A DNA stretch of 64,000 bases from JALZKA01 sp033856515. GTDB taxonomy: Bacteria > Actinomycetota > Thermoleophilia > Solirubrobacterales > 70-9. Below are positions 36,334 to 44,304 of the stretch, piece after piece. Both the position numbers and the translations under genes were made by a program. The stretch lies in NCBI GenBank assembly GCA_033856515.1, contig JAWVEY010000070.1, forward strand, positions 27,901-91,900. The letters are read 5' to 3'. The first letter of the stretch is position 1; each line of letters starts with the position of its first letter. The notes below the pieces were generated by a model. It did not search any database and had not been told where the DNA came from. It worked only from the letters and a program-made list of their open reading frames with translations.

Positions 36334-36735
36334 CTACTTCCGCAGTCCGGCGGCTTTCAGGGCTTCGGCAGGGTCCATGTATCCCTGGATGCGAACTATG
36401 CGCCCTTCATGCACGTCGTGGATAGACGCGGTATCCACCGCGATCTCGACCCCACTCTTGGAGCGGTGGTACTCGCGGTGGAGGATGAGCACGCGGTCGC
36501 CCACGTCGAGGAACTCCTGAGGCTCGATCCGGTGCTCATCCCACGCCTCCTCGGTCTCCCGATCGAACGCTTCGATGATTTGCGCGTGGCCTCGCAAGAT
36601 CTTGCCTTCTTCCAGGCCCCCGACAGTCCCATGCAGCTCGACATCCGGGTCAACTACATCCGCCATCCCTGCCCAGTCCCTCCGCTCCATAAGCCCGGAG
36701 ACCCGCTTGACGATCTCCACGTTCTCCTCCGACAT
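36334..36735 (-). CDS. SnoaL-like / NTF2-fold protein
   Basis: A 133-aa protein with the NTF2-like pattern: an N-terminal helix EENVEIVKRVSGLMERRDWA, then DVVDPDVELHGT, a GHAQIIEAFDRETEEAWDE helix, the VGDRVLILHREYHRSKSGVE strand pair and a final IHDVHEGRIVRIQGYMD strand. Members include polyketide cyclases and many uncharacterised proteins. ATG 36735 is chosen because the frame open further upstream runs through the 126-bp repeat, which is not protein-coding. The gene lies inside the tRNA scar, 46 bases downstream of repeat copy 2. Confidence 0.8.
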   Translation of the reverse strand: MSEENVEIVKRVSGLMERRDWAGMADVVDPDVELHGTVGGLEEGKILRGHAQIIEAFDRETEEAWDEHRIEPQEFLDVGDRVLILHREYHRSKSGVEIAVDTASIHDVHEGRIVRIQGYMDPAEALKAAGLRK

Positions 36736-36781
36736 CGCCGGAGCAGTATCTCGCAATGGCTGAGATAGTCGCTTCTCGTCC

Positions 36782-36907
36782 AAAGCACCTAACCCACGAG
36801 GTCGGCCTTGACCCTGTATGGCCGGGTTGAGCGCCCCTTCGATTCCGCCATTCGATCGAAGGGGTGATTGACCCTGTGTGGCCGGGTGAACCCCGACCTC
36901 GGCGGTT
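36782..36907 (+). repeat. 126-bp cloverleaf repeat, copy 2
   Basis: The second copy of the element at 19701-19826, in the same orientation and with five substitutions. The outer 9-bp stem and the 9-bp central hairpin are unchanged. In hairpin 1, one G-to-T change turns a G-C pair into a G-U pair (ACCCTG with CCGGGT), so pairing survives in an RNA. Three of the other changes are at the 5' edge outside the stems, and one is in the loop of hairpin 2. It lies 46 bases upstream of the SnoaL gene start and 254 bases from the tRNA-Ser(CGA) gene. Some resemblance (GCGCTTG...ATGCGAA) continues past the 3' end. Confidence 0.8.
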
Positions 36908-36946
36908 GGGGGGTTATGCGCTTGCCATGCGAAGCCGACTAAGTCT

Positions 36947-36994
36947 GTTTCGTAACGGCTGGACCAGAATCGCATCGCGGAGGCGTTACGAAAC
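36947..36994. repeat. 11-bp inverted repeat GTTTCGTAACG ... CGTTACGAAAC
   Basis: Two perfect 11-bp arms (36947-36957 and 36984-36994) are separated by 26 bases, in the gene-free stretch between repeat copy 2 and tRNA-Ser(CGA). The spacing is too wide for a simple terminator. It may be an arm-type or accessory site of the lost integration system, or a protein-binding dyad. I see no gene in 36908-37160. Confidence 0.5.
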
Positions 36995-37160
36995 CGGCGC
37001 GTTGGGCCTGGATGGTGGCGCTGCGCCGTGCGATCGGATTGCGATCGTTTGGCGAGCTTGCCCACCGGTCTTGGGCGGTCTAGAGCAGCAATCCCCCCAT
37101 TCTCAACCGCTGCTGAACTGCCGCTCCCCTCGCTTTAGAAACCAGGACCGGCACGGAGAG

Positions 37161-37251
37161 CGGAGAGGGAGGGATTCGAACCCTCGATACGCCCGAATAG
37201 ACGTATAACGGTTTTCGAGACCGCCGCATTCAACCGCTCTGCCACCTCTCC
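37161..37251 (-). tRNA. tRNA-Ser(CGA)
   Basis: A 91-nt class II tRNA read on the minus strand. The acceptor stem GGAGAGG pairs with CCTCTCC, with G as discriminator. The D arm (TGGCAGAGCGGTTGAATGC), the anticodon stem-loop GCGGT-CTCGAAA-ACCGT with CGA anticodon (reads UCG serine codons), a long serine-type variable arm, and the T arm with GGTTCGAATCC are all present. CCA is not encoded. Two partial copies of its 3' half lie downstream at 35134 and 29663, so this is the reconstituted target of past integrations. Confidence 0.95.
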
Positions 37252-37342
37252 GAGCGATGCCGGCGAAGGCTAGCGCGACAGCGGCGATGCCGAGACTTGC
37301 CGAGTGCTTGGCGGGCCGCGCCGGAGCGCGACCCGCCCGCGC

Positions 37343-37492
37343 TCAGACTCTCGCTGTACTGCCCGAACTAATGCGCGGCCAGATAAGCAGGACGAGACCG
37401 ATCACGATGCACGCGATGCCGAGTCCGTAATGGACGAGGATCGCCAGCACGATGCCGATCAGAATGAGAAATATCGGTAGTGACATAGCCAT
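37343..37492 (-). CDS. Small hydrophobic membrane protein
   Basis: A 49-codon open frame (ATG 37492, or 37486 six bases in) encodes MSLPIFLILIGIVLAILVHY after the first Met-Ala, then a second hydrophobic stretch (GIACIVIGLVLLIWPRI) and a short polar end. It looks like a two-span mini-membrane protein of the kind often found near tRNA genes in soil actinomycetes. A GGGG lies about ten bases upstream. It is too short to be certain, but the uninterrupted hydrophobicity is unlike random GC-rich sequence. No family is assigned. The rest of 37252-37595 shows nothing else. Confidence 0.5.
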   Translation of the reverse strand: MAMSLPIFLILIGIVLAILVHYGLGIACIVIGLVLLIWPRISSGSTARV

Positions 37493-37595
37493 GCCGCTAC
37501 TACTACCCCGCTAGGGCTGACAGAAACTCAGTAGGGCGCTAGGTGTTAGACGCTTGCAGGCCCCGGGTCATCCGGGGTTTCTACGGATTCGACGC

Positions 37596-38072
37596 CTAGT
37601 CCTTCGCGATCGCGTAGCGCAGGATCTCGACGACCTGCTCGGGCGTCTCGGCCGTCGCCATCGCGGCGCGGTCGATCTCCTTCAGCGCGTGGTCGTGCTC
37701 GGGCGGGTGAAGCGTGATCACCGGCTTTCCCAGCGCCACAGCGAATCCGGCGTCGAACGCCGCGTTCCACTGCTTGTACTGCTCGCCGAAGCGGACGACC
37801 ACCACGTCGGCGCGCTTGATCAGCGTCTGCGTCCGCACCGCGTTCACTCCGGCGCCCTTGTGGTCGTGCCAGAACTTGTCGTCCTCCGAGCCAAGGATGT
37901 CGACGCCCACATCGTCGGATGCCTCGTGGTCGGTGACGGGCGCGAGGAGCTCCACCGGGAGGCCCGCTTCGCGGACCCCGTCGGCGATTCGCTCGCGCCA
38001 ATCGGAGTGAATCTCGCCGGCGAGGTAAACGTTCCAGGTGCCGTTCAGAGTCATGGCATCGATCGTAGCCAC
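37596..38072 (-). CDS. ytoQ: YtoQ-family nucleoside-deoxyribosyltransferase-like protein
   Basis: A 158-aa protein with WNVYLAGEIHSDWRERIADG (residues ~13-32), DKFWHDHKGAGVNAVRTQ (~65-82) and FGEQYKQWNAAFDAGFAVAL (~95-114), matching YtoQ. The fold is related to nucleoside 2-deoxyribosyltransferases, but the activity is unproven. GTG 38072 is preferred because GGAGG lies five bases upstream; an internal ATG at 38054 has none. It is divergent from a cupin gene 29 bases away. Confidence 0.85.
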   Translation of the reverse strand: MATIDAMTLNGTWNVYLAGEIHSDWRERIADGVREAGLPVELLAPVTDHEASDDVGVDILGSEDDKFWHDHKGAGVNAVRTQTLIKRADVVVVRFGEQYKQWNAAFDAGFAVALGKPVITLHPPEHDHALKEIDRAAMATAETPEQVVEILRYAIAKD

Positions 38073-38101
38073 GGCGTCCTCCGTGCTCTTAGTATCGAGG
38101 C

Positions 38102-38452
38102 ATGCCTGAACCAGTCGTCATCCCACCCGGCCAAGGCCATCGCGTCGGAAACGTCGAGTTCCTTGCGCGGACGACCGACACGCCGCGCTTCAACTGCGGG
38201 ATCATCCAGATCGAAGCGGGACGCGTTCTGGAGGAGCACGTCCACGCAGAAGAGGACGACTCGTTCTACATCCTCGAGGGCGAAATGACATTCGTGATCG
38301 AGGGCGAGGACGTGCCGGCACCGCCGGGCACGTTCGTGCTCATCCCCCCGGGGATCGAGCACGCCTTCCGAAACGACGGCGACGAACCAGTTCGGATGCT
38401 GAACATCCACGCGCCGGCGGGCTTCGACCGCCGCATCGGGCTCGATTCCTAG
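38102..38452 (+). CDS. Cupin-domain protein
   Basis: A 116-aa single cupin. Motif 1 is GRVLEEHVHAEEDDSFYILEG (His-x-His and Glu ligands, ~42-62), and motif 2 is PPGTFVLIPPGIEHAFRND (~77-95). The ligand is unknown. It is followed 33 bases later by trpB2 on the same strand, and shares a divergent promoter region with ytoQ. Confidence 0.85.
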   Translation: MPEPVVIPPGQGHRVGNVEFLARTTDTPRFNCGIIQIEAGRVLEEHVHAEEDDSFYILEGEMTFVIEGEDVPAPPGTFVLIPPGIEHAFRNDGDEPVRMLNIHAPAGFDRRIGLDS

Positions 38453-38485
38453 CCAGCCGGCCAGTCCGCGCTTAGAATCGCTCTC

Positions 38486-39847
38486 GTGCCCGAGCCCGTC
38501 AAGTATCTGCTGCCCGAGTCGGAGATTCCGACGACCTGGACCAACCTCATGGCGGACCTCGGCCCGCCCGAGCATCCCCCGCTACATCCCGGCACCCAGC
38601 AGCCCCTCAACCCCGAGGATCTGGCGCCGCTTTTCCCGATGGCGCTCATCGAGCAGGAGATGTCGGCCGAGCCTGACATCCCGATCCCCGACGAGGTTCG
38701 CGAGATCTACGCGATGTGGCGGCCGACTCCGCTCTTTCGCGCTCGCCGCCTCGAAAAGGTGCTCGATACGCCCGCGCACATCTACTACAAGTACGAGGGC
38801 GTCTCACCCGCCGGCTCGCACAAGGTCAACACCGCGATTCCGCAGGCCTACTACAACAAGGCCGAGGGGATCCGGAAGCTGACGACCGAGACCGGTGCCG
38901 GCCAGTGGGGTTCGGCGCTGTCGCTCGCCTGCGGCATGTTCGACCTCGAGTGTGAGGTCTTCATGGTCGGCATCTCGTACGACCAGAAGCCATACCGCCG
39001 CGCGATGATCGAGGCATGGGGGGCAACGATCCACCGCAGCCCATCTGAGCTGACCGAGGCGGGGCGCTCTCAGCAGGCGAACAGCACAGGCAGCCTCGGC
39101 ATCGCGATCTCCGAGGCGGTGGAGCTAGCGGTGGCCAACGAAGACGTCCACTACTCGCTCGGCTCAGTGCTAGGCCACGTGTGCCTCCACCAGACGGTGA
39201 TCGGGCAGGAGTGCCTGAAGCAGCTCGAGATGGCGGGCGAGTATCCGGACGTCGTGATCGGGTGCGTCGGCGGCGGCTCGAACTTCGCCGGCGTCTCGTT
39301 CCCCTTCATCCGCGAGAGGATCCGCTCCGGGCGCGACACGCGCTTCATCGCCGCCGAGCCGGCGGCGTGCCCAACGCTCACCAAGGGCGTCTACGCATAC
39401 GACTACGGCGACACGATCGGCATGACGCCGCTGATGCCCATGTACACGCTCGGCCATGACTTCGTCCCGCCTCCCGTCCACGCAGGCGGACTGCGCTACC
39501 ACGGCGATGCCTCGGCGGTCTGCGCCCTCGTCAAGGAGGGCGTAATCGAGGCGCAGGCGATCACGCAAACGGACGCATTCGCCTCGGCCGTCCGCTTCGG
39601 GCGCTCCGAGGGCATTCTCCCCGCCCCCGAGCCGGCGCATGCGATCAAGGTCGTGATCGACGAGGCCCAGGCTGCCAAGGAGGCCGGCGAGGACCGCGTG
39701 ATCCTCTTCAACCTCTGCGGCCACGGCTACTTCGACATGGCCGCGTACGACCAGTACCACCGCGGCGAGCTCGAGGACCTCGAGTTCTCAGAAGACGACA
39801 TGAACCAGGCGCTCGAGCGCCTGCCGCAGGCTCCAGCGCTGGCCTGA
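38486..39847 (+). CDS. trpB2: Tryptophan synthase beta chain, TrpB2 type
   Basis: A 453-aa PLP enzyme. The Schiff-base lysine is Lys113 in SPAGSHKVN. The glycine-rich phosphate loop is CVGGGSNFAG (~residues 257-266), and the TrpB2-type N-terminal extension (PEPVKYLLPESEIPTTWTN and a long PLFP...EVREIY segment) distinguishes it from canonical TrpB of ~400 aa. TrpB2 enzymes condense indole with serine or O-phosphoserine, usually without a TrpA partner; no trpA is nearby. The start is GTG 38486. Indole salvage is the likely role. Confidence 0.92.
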   Translation: MPEPVKYLLPESEIPTTWTNLMADLGPPEHPPLHPGTQQPLNPEDLAPLFPMALIEQEMSAEPDIPIPDEVREIYAMWRPTPLFRARRLEKVLDTPAHIYYKYEGVSPAGSHKVNTAIPQAYYNKAEGIRKLTTETGAGQWGSALSLACGMFDLECEVFMVGISYDQKPYRRAMIEAWGATIHRSPSELTEAGRSQQANSTGSLGIAISEAVELAVANEDVHYSLGSVLGHVCLHQTVIGQECLKQLEMAGEYPDVVIGCVGGGSNFAGVSFPFIRERIRSGRDTRFIAAEPAACPTLTKGVYAYDYGDTIGMTPLMPMYTLGHDFVPPPVHAGGLRYHGDASAVCALVKEGVIEAQAITQTDAFASAVRFGRSEGILPAPEPAHAIKVVIDEAQAAKEAGEDRVILFNLCGHGYFDMAAYDQYHRGELEDLEFSEDDMNQALERLPQAPALA

Positions 39848-39876
39848 GCGCTCGAGGGCTCTAGGCTTCCGCCACT

Positions 39877-39965
39877 GGAGAGGTGACCGAGTGGCTGAAG
39901 GTGCACGACTGGAAATCGTGTGGGCGGTGTAAGCCGCCTCGTGGGTTCGAATCCCACCCTCTCCG
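39877..39965 (+). tRNA. tRNA-Ser(GGA)
   Basis: An 89-nt class II tRNA. The acceptor stem GGAGAGG pairs with CCTCTCC, with discriminator G. The anticodon stem-loop CACGA-CTGGAAA-TCGTG has GGA (reads UCC/UCU). A long serine variable arm (TGGGCGGTGTAAGCCGCC) and the GGGTTCGAATCCC T arm follow. CCA is not encoded. The stop codon of the convergent GMC oxidoreductase gene begins at the very next base (39966). No duplicate of its 3' end is seen in the window. Confidence 0.95.
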
Positions 39966-41807
39966 CTACAACCCGACGTGCTCGCGGAGCGTGATCCCGT
40001 GGTCGGCGGCGAGGAGTTCGGCGGCCTTCTCCCCGATCATGATCACAGCGGCGTTCGTGTTCCCGCTGACCACGTCGGGCATCACCGAGGCGTCGGCGAC
40101 TCGCAGGCCGGCCACCCCGTCGACTCGCAGCCGGTCGTCGACGACGTCGCCGATCCGGCAGGTGCTGGTGAGGTGGTAGACGGTCGCGGAGTAGTGCTTG
40201 GCCAGATCGATGATCAGCTCGTCCGTCGGCTCGTCGCCGGTCTTGTGATCGTGGGCAGCCGCCAGGGCCGGCGGCACGAGGAGGGGGCCGAGGGCGTCGG
40301 GGTCCGGCCAGTTGTCGACGACGTCGAGCGCCTTTCGCACGACCGACACCATGACGTCGATGTCGTGCGGGTCGCCGTAGTAGTTCATGCGGATCTCCGG
40401 CGCATCGGCCGGGTCGGAACCGGTCAGCACGATCTCGCCTTGACTGTGGGGTTTCACAGGGTTGGCGAGCACGATGACGCTCTCGGCGTCGGGACCGAGA
40501 GCGGTCTCGGGATCCTCGAAGTAGTCCGCCGGATCGATGCGGAGGCAGTCGCGCCACAGATCCGCGTTGTACCCGCAGATGAAGAAGCCGATCTGCGCGT
40601 CGTGGGTGTGCTCGTCGCCGAGGCCGGTCGAGTACCACGCGCACGCCTCGTACAGCGATGACGACGCGAGCCCGTGGCCGGTCGTCGCCCACTCGGTCAC
40701 GCGGCGCTCGGCTTCGGCCCTGACTGCCTCCAGCTCCTCGGGCAGACCGGCATCGTCAGCCGGATCGGCAGGCAGAGGGCCAGCCGGAGCGCGGAGCGCG
40801 TCAGGTCCCATCGACATTCCGAGCTCCGTCATCGAGACGCCGATCCCGGGGGCAGGGAAGACGAGCGCGAGTTGCAAGTGGTCTTGAAGGTGCTTGCCGA
40901 CGTCGGGCAGGTCGCGCCGGCACGGGATCCCGTGCGGCTCGAGCTCGTCCTTTGGACCGATCCCCGACAGGAGCAGCAGTTGCGGAGACCCGACCGCGCC
41001 GGCGCTGAGCACGATGTCCTTCGCAGCCTGGACGACCACCGTCTCTCCTGACGCCTCGCGGTACTCGACCCCGGTGGCTCTGAGCCCGTCCGGGCCCTCT
41101 TCGAGCACGACCCTGGTCACGTGAGCACCGCAGATGACGTCGAGGTTCGGCCGCTCCTCGGCCTCGCCCTCGAGGAACGCGTGAAACGTGCTCGTCCGCT
41201 TGCCGTCCCGGGTGGTGGTCTGCAGCAGGGAGACGACCCCCTTCTCATCGCCCCGATCGCGGCCGTTGTAGTCGCCCATCGGGATGCCGGCGGCGACGGC
41301 TGCCGCGACGAACTGCTGGGAGCCAGGGAGGACCGGCGCTCGCACTGACACCCCGAGCGGACCCTCGGTGTTGTGCGCGTCGAAGTCGACGACGATGTCC
41401 CCACTCGGCGCGAGACCCTCGCTCTTGCGGAAGTAGGGCAGTAGCTCGTCGTAGCCCCAGCCGGTGGCCCCGCCTTCGGACCAGGCGTCGAAATCGCCCG
41501 GATGGCCACGCACGTAGGCCATGTAATTGATGCCCGAGGTTCCCCCCAGCATCTTGCCGCGGGGAACCATCATCCGTCGATCGCGTAGTCCCAGCCCAGC
41601 TTGGCCAGGGTCGGCCGTGTACATCCAGTCGGTCTCGGGATTCACCTGGAGCGAGGCGCACGCCGCCGGCATCGCCTCAGCCTCGGGCGGCGGCTCGCCC
41701 GCCTCGATCAACGCCACCCGGCAGTTCGGATCCTCCGACAGCCGTGCGGCAATCACCGCCCCCGCTGAACCGGCGCCGACCACCACCACGTCATACGGTT
41801 CCGCCAC
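39966..41807 (-). CDS. GMC-family flavin oxidoreductase
   Basis: A 613-aa FAD enzyme. The dinucleotide-binding motif is VVVGAGSAGAVIAARLSEDP (residues ~8-27). The GMC signature 1 is PRGKMLGGTSGINYMAYVRG (~82-101) and signature 2 is VLSAGAVGSPQLLLLSGIGP (~277-296). The C-terminal catalytic region contains YHLTSTCRIG (His of the usual YHxxGTC motif) and VVSGNTNAAV. The GMC family includes choline, alcohol and sugar oxidases/dehydrogenases; the substrate is not identifiable. The stop codon abuts the tRNA-Ser(GGA) 3' end directly, leaving no room for a terminator between convergent genes. Confidence 0.88.
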   Translation of the reverse strand: MAEPYDVVVVGAGSAGAVIAARLSEDPNCRVALIEAGEPPPEAEAMPAACASLQVNPETDWMYTADPGQAGLGLRDRRMMVPRGKMLGGTSGINYMAYVRGHPGDFDAWSEGGATGWGYDELLPYFRKSEGLAPSGDIVVDFDAHNTEGPLGVSVRAPVLPGSQQFVAAAVAAGIPMGDYNGRDRGDEKGVVSLLQTTTRDGKRTSTFHAFLEGEAEERPNLDVICGAHVTRVVLEEGPDGLRATGVEYREASGETVVVQAAKDIVLSAGAVGSPQLLLLSGIGPKDELEPHGIPCRRDLPDVGKHLQDHLQLALVFPAPGIGVSMTELGMSMGPDALRAPAGPLPADPADDAGLPEELEAVRAEAERRVTEWATTGHGLASSSLYEACAWYSTGLGDEHTHDAQIGFFICGYNADLWRDCLRIDPADYFEDPETALGPDAESVIVLANPVKPHSQGEIVLTGSDPADAPEIRMNYYGDPHDIDVMVSVVRKALDVVDNWPDPDALGPLLVPPALAAAHDHKTGDEPTDELIIDLAKHYSATVYHLTSTCRIGDVVDDRLRVDGVAGLRVADASVMPDVVSGNTNAAVIMIGEKAAELLAADHGITLREHVGL

Positions 41808-41895
41808 GCTCGCGATGTTAAACCCCGCAACGATTTAAGGTAAGCGGGCACGCAGGACCGGCTCGCGACTGACTCTGGGCGTCTATTCTCGGATC

Positions 41896-42261
41896 ATGCG
41901 CAAGCTTCCACTCGTCCTTGCGGCGCTGATCGTTGTAGCCGTTCTCGTCCCCGCCCAGGCGCAGGCGTTCAAGCCGGACATCGTCTACGTCCGCGCGACG
42001 GATGAAAGCGAAGGCATCACCTTCTCCGTCAAGGTCCGCATGGACAAGGGCGGACGGAATCAGCGCAAGGTCTCGGTGACCTTCGAGGGTGACAGGAAGG
42101 AAGCTGAGCCGCTCGAGCGGCCGCCGCTCTCCTATTACGAGACGAACCCTTATTCCGCACCCGTGCGCAACTGCTACCGGGTGAAGGTCGTCGCCCACAA
42201 CCGGTTCGGCACCACCACGAAGAACATGCGGGCGGGCATGATCGGCACCAACGGCTGTTAG
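41896..42261 (+). CDS. Small secreted protein of unknown function
   Basis: A 121-aa protein with a signal peptide (MRKLPLVLAALIVVAVLVPA, cleavage after AQA) and a ~95-aa mature domain. The mature part is mostly beta strands (IVYVRATDES, GITFSVKVRM, RKVSVTFEGD) with two cysteines near the C-terminus (VRNCYRVKVV and the final NGC), which may form a disulfide. The look is of an Ig-like domain. I do not recognise the family. It lies three bases before the S15-type hydrolase gene on the same strand, so the two are probably co-expressed. Confidence 0.65.
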   Translation: MRKLPLVLAALIVVAVLVPAQAQAFKPDIVYVRATDESEGITFSVKVRMDKGGRNQRKVSVTFEGDRKEAEPLERPPLSYYETNPYSAPVRNCYRVKVVAHNRFGTTTKNMRAGMIGTNGC

Positions 42262-42264
42262 CTA

Positions 42265-44292
42265 GTGCGGAGTCGGTTCCCGGGTACATGCGGGGCGGCA
42301 CTGGCTGCTGCGATAGCGCTGTTGCTCCTGCCGGCCGCCGCGTCCGCGGAGCCGGAGCCATTCGGACGCGAGTGCGTACCCAACGCCGGCGTGCGCTTCT
42401 GCCCCAGCTCGTCGCTCGCAGACCGTGTGCCGACGTTCGACGGGACGCCGATCGACGTCGATGTAACCCTGCCGCCCTCCGGCGACGGGCCGTTCCCCAC
42501 CCTCCTGCTCCTCCACGGGCTGAGCAGCAACAAGGGCGAGATGACGACGAACCAAGAGGACGGGGGCAACCACTTCACCAACGTCTGGTTCGCAAAACAG
42601 GGCTACGCGGTGCTGACGCCGAACCAGCGCGGCCACGGGAACTCGTGCGGGAAGGTGGATAGCCGCACAGCCGGCTGCGAGCGCGGCTGGCTGCACCTTG
42701 CCGACCAGCGCTACGAAGTCCGGGACATGCAGTACCTGCTTGGCCTGCTCGTGGATGAGGGAATCGCGGATCCGGGGATGCTCGGCTCGGCCGGTTGCTC
42801 GTACGGGTCGGCGATCACGCTCCAGCTTGCGATGCTGCGCGACCGCACGCGGATGCTCGACGGAACGCTGGTCCCATGGGTCAGCCCGGAGGGCACGCCG
42901 CTGGAGATCAAGGCCGGCTACGCATCTTGCGCCGTCGCCGACTGGGTCGCGCTGCTCGGGCCGAACGGGCGGCTGCTCGACTACGAGTTTCCCGACGCTC
43001 GGCAGTCGGGCACGCCGACCGGCGTGGCGAAGGCAAGCGTTGGCAGCGGTGCTCTTGCCTTGCTCGGGACCGCCGGATACGTGGCCCCGCCGCTCGTCGA
43101 TCCGAGCGCGGACTTCCAGACCTGGGTTGCGACCGCGCTCACATCGCCGCCGGACAGTCCGCTACTTCAGGGCGTTGTCGACGAACTGCTCAGCTTCCAC
43201 AGCGCGATTGGCATCGACATCTCCGACACCGAGCCCGCTCCGATGATGATCCAGAACGGCTGGGCAGACGATTACACGCCGCCGGAGATCGGCGGCCTGC
43301 GGATGTACCGCTACCTGCGGGGCCTGGACGCAAACGCTGACATCACCCTCCAATTTGCCGATTGGGGCCATGCGCGCAGCAAGCAAAAGGCCGCGGACGC
43401 GATCGCCGTTCACAACCAGGCGACGCAGTTTCTCGACTTCCACGTCCGTGGCGTCGGCGTGGCACCTAAGCGCGGGTCTGTGACCGCATGGACCCAGACG
43501 TGCCCAACGTCCGAGCCATCGGCCGGCCCGTTCACGGCGCCGAGCTGGCACGCGCTGCACCCCGGCGAGGTGAGCTTCGGCGACGACGCCGCCCACACCA
43601 TCACGCAAGCCAGCTCCGACCCCGGGATCGACGCCCAGATCGACCCGGTTGCAGCCACACCCTGCGCCGAATACACAGGCAACGACGCCCCCGGCGTCGC
43701 CGTCTACCGCCACACCGTGGAGCGGGATTTCACGCTCTTGGGCCTGCCGACCGTCGACCTCGAGATCACTCAGACCGGCAGCTATGGCCAGCTGATCGCG
43801 CGTCTCTGGGACGAAGCTCCGGACGGCTCGCGGGTACTTGTCACCCGCGGCGTCTACCGGACCGTCCCCGGGCAAACCGGCCACGTGACGTTCCAGCTCT
43901 TCGGCGGAGGCTGGCATTTCGAGCCCGGCCACACCGCTCGCCTCGATCTCGCCGGCACCGAGGCGCCGTTCTTCAACGTCGCGGCCACCCCGTTCGAGAC
44001 TCAGATCTCCAACGTGCGCGTCTCCCTGCCGACCGCTGAGCGCCCCGACGGCGGCGAGATTGTGCCCAACTCGCACGCGCCGCCGGAGCGCTGCCGGAGG
44101 TTCATCAGGGTCAATCTGCACCGGTACGCATCTCGCATCGTGGTGCGCTCTGGCGGCACGAAGCAGGTTCTTCGGGATATCCGACCCCGCACGCTGCGGT
44201 TGAATGTCTCAGGTCGCCATGCGAGGGTCACGCTCCACCGCCGCGACGGCACGATCCGCGTGCTGAAGCGACGGCTCTGCCGGTGGATCTAG
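42265..44292 (+). CDS. Secreted S15/CocE-type alpha/beta hydrolase
   Basis: A 675-aa protein. The signal peptide (GAALAAAIALLLLPAAASAE) is followed by the hydrolase domain: the oxyanion strand LLLHGLSSNKGEM (~80-92), nucleophile Ser179 in GCSYGS, an Asp in QNGWADDYTPP (~330-340), and the His in DWGHARSK (~368-375). These positions match the X-Pro dipeptidyl-peptidase/cocaine-esterase family. The C-terminal jelly-roll (residues ~440-600) carries LEITQTGSYGQLIARLWDEA and QTGHVTFQLFGGGWHFEPGH, and a basic tail ends the protein. The start is GTG 42265. The substrate (peptide, ester or amide) is unknown. Confidence 0.8.
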   Translation: MRSRFPGTCGAALAAAIALLLLPAAASAEPEPFGRECVPNAGVRFCPSSSLADRVPTFDGTPIDVDVTLPPSGDGPFPTLLLLHGLSSNKGEMTTNQEDGGNHFTNVWFAKQGYAVLTPNQRGHGNSCGKVDSRTAGCERGWLHLADQRYEVRDMQYLLGLLVDEGIADPGMLGSAGCSYGSAITLQLAMLRDRTRMLDGTLVPWVSPEGTPLEIKAGYASCAVADWVALLGPNGRLLDYEFPDARQSGTPTGVAKASVGSGALALLGTAGYVAPPLVDPSADFQTWVATALTSPPDSPLLQGVVDELLSFHSAIGIDISDTEPAPMMIQNGWADDYTPPEIGGLRMYRYLRGLDANADITLQFADWGHARSKQKAADAIAVHNQATQFLDFHVRGVGVAPKRGSVTAWTQTCPTSEPSAGPFTAPSWHALHPGEVSFGDDAAHTITQASSDPGIDAQIDPVAATPCAEYTGNDAPGVAVYRHTVERDFTLLGLPTVDLEITQTGSYGQLIARLWDEAPDGSRVLVTRGVYRTVPGQTGHVTFQLFGGGWHFEPGHTARLDLAGTEAPFFNVAATPFETQISNVRVSLPTAERPDGGEIVPNSHAPPERCRRFIRVNLHRYASRIVVRSGGTKQVLRDIRPRTLRLNVSGRHARVTLHRRDGTIRVLKRRLCRWI

Positions 44293-44304
44293 CGCGAGCA
44301 GCGC

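Noticed and set aside
29663..37251. Intact prophage or ICE
   Set aside because: No structural, replication, relaxase or complete integrase gene is present; only a decayed scar is supported.
43168..44121. Long minus-strand frames opposite the S15-type hydrolase
   Set aside because: No domain; the opposite strand has signal peptide and catalytic motifs.
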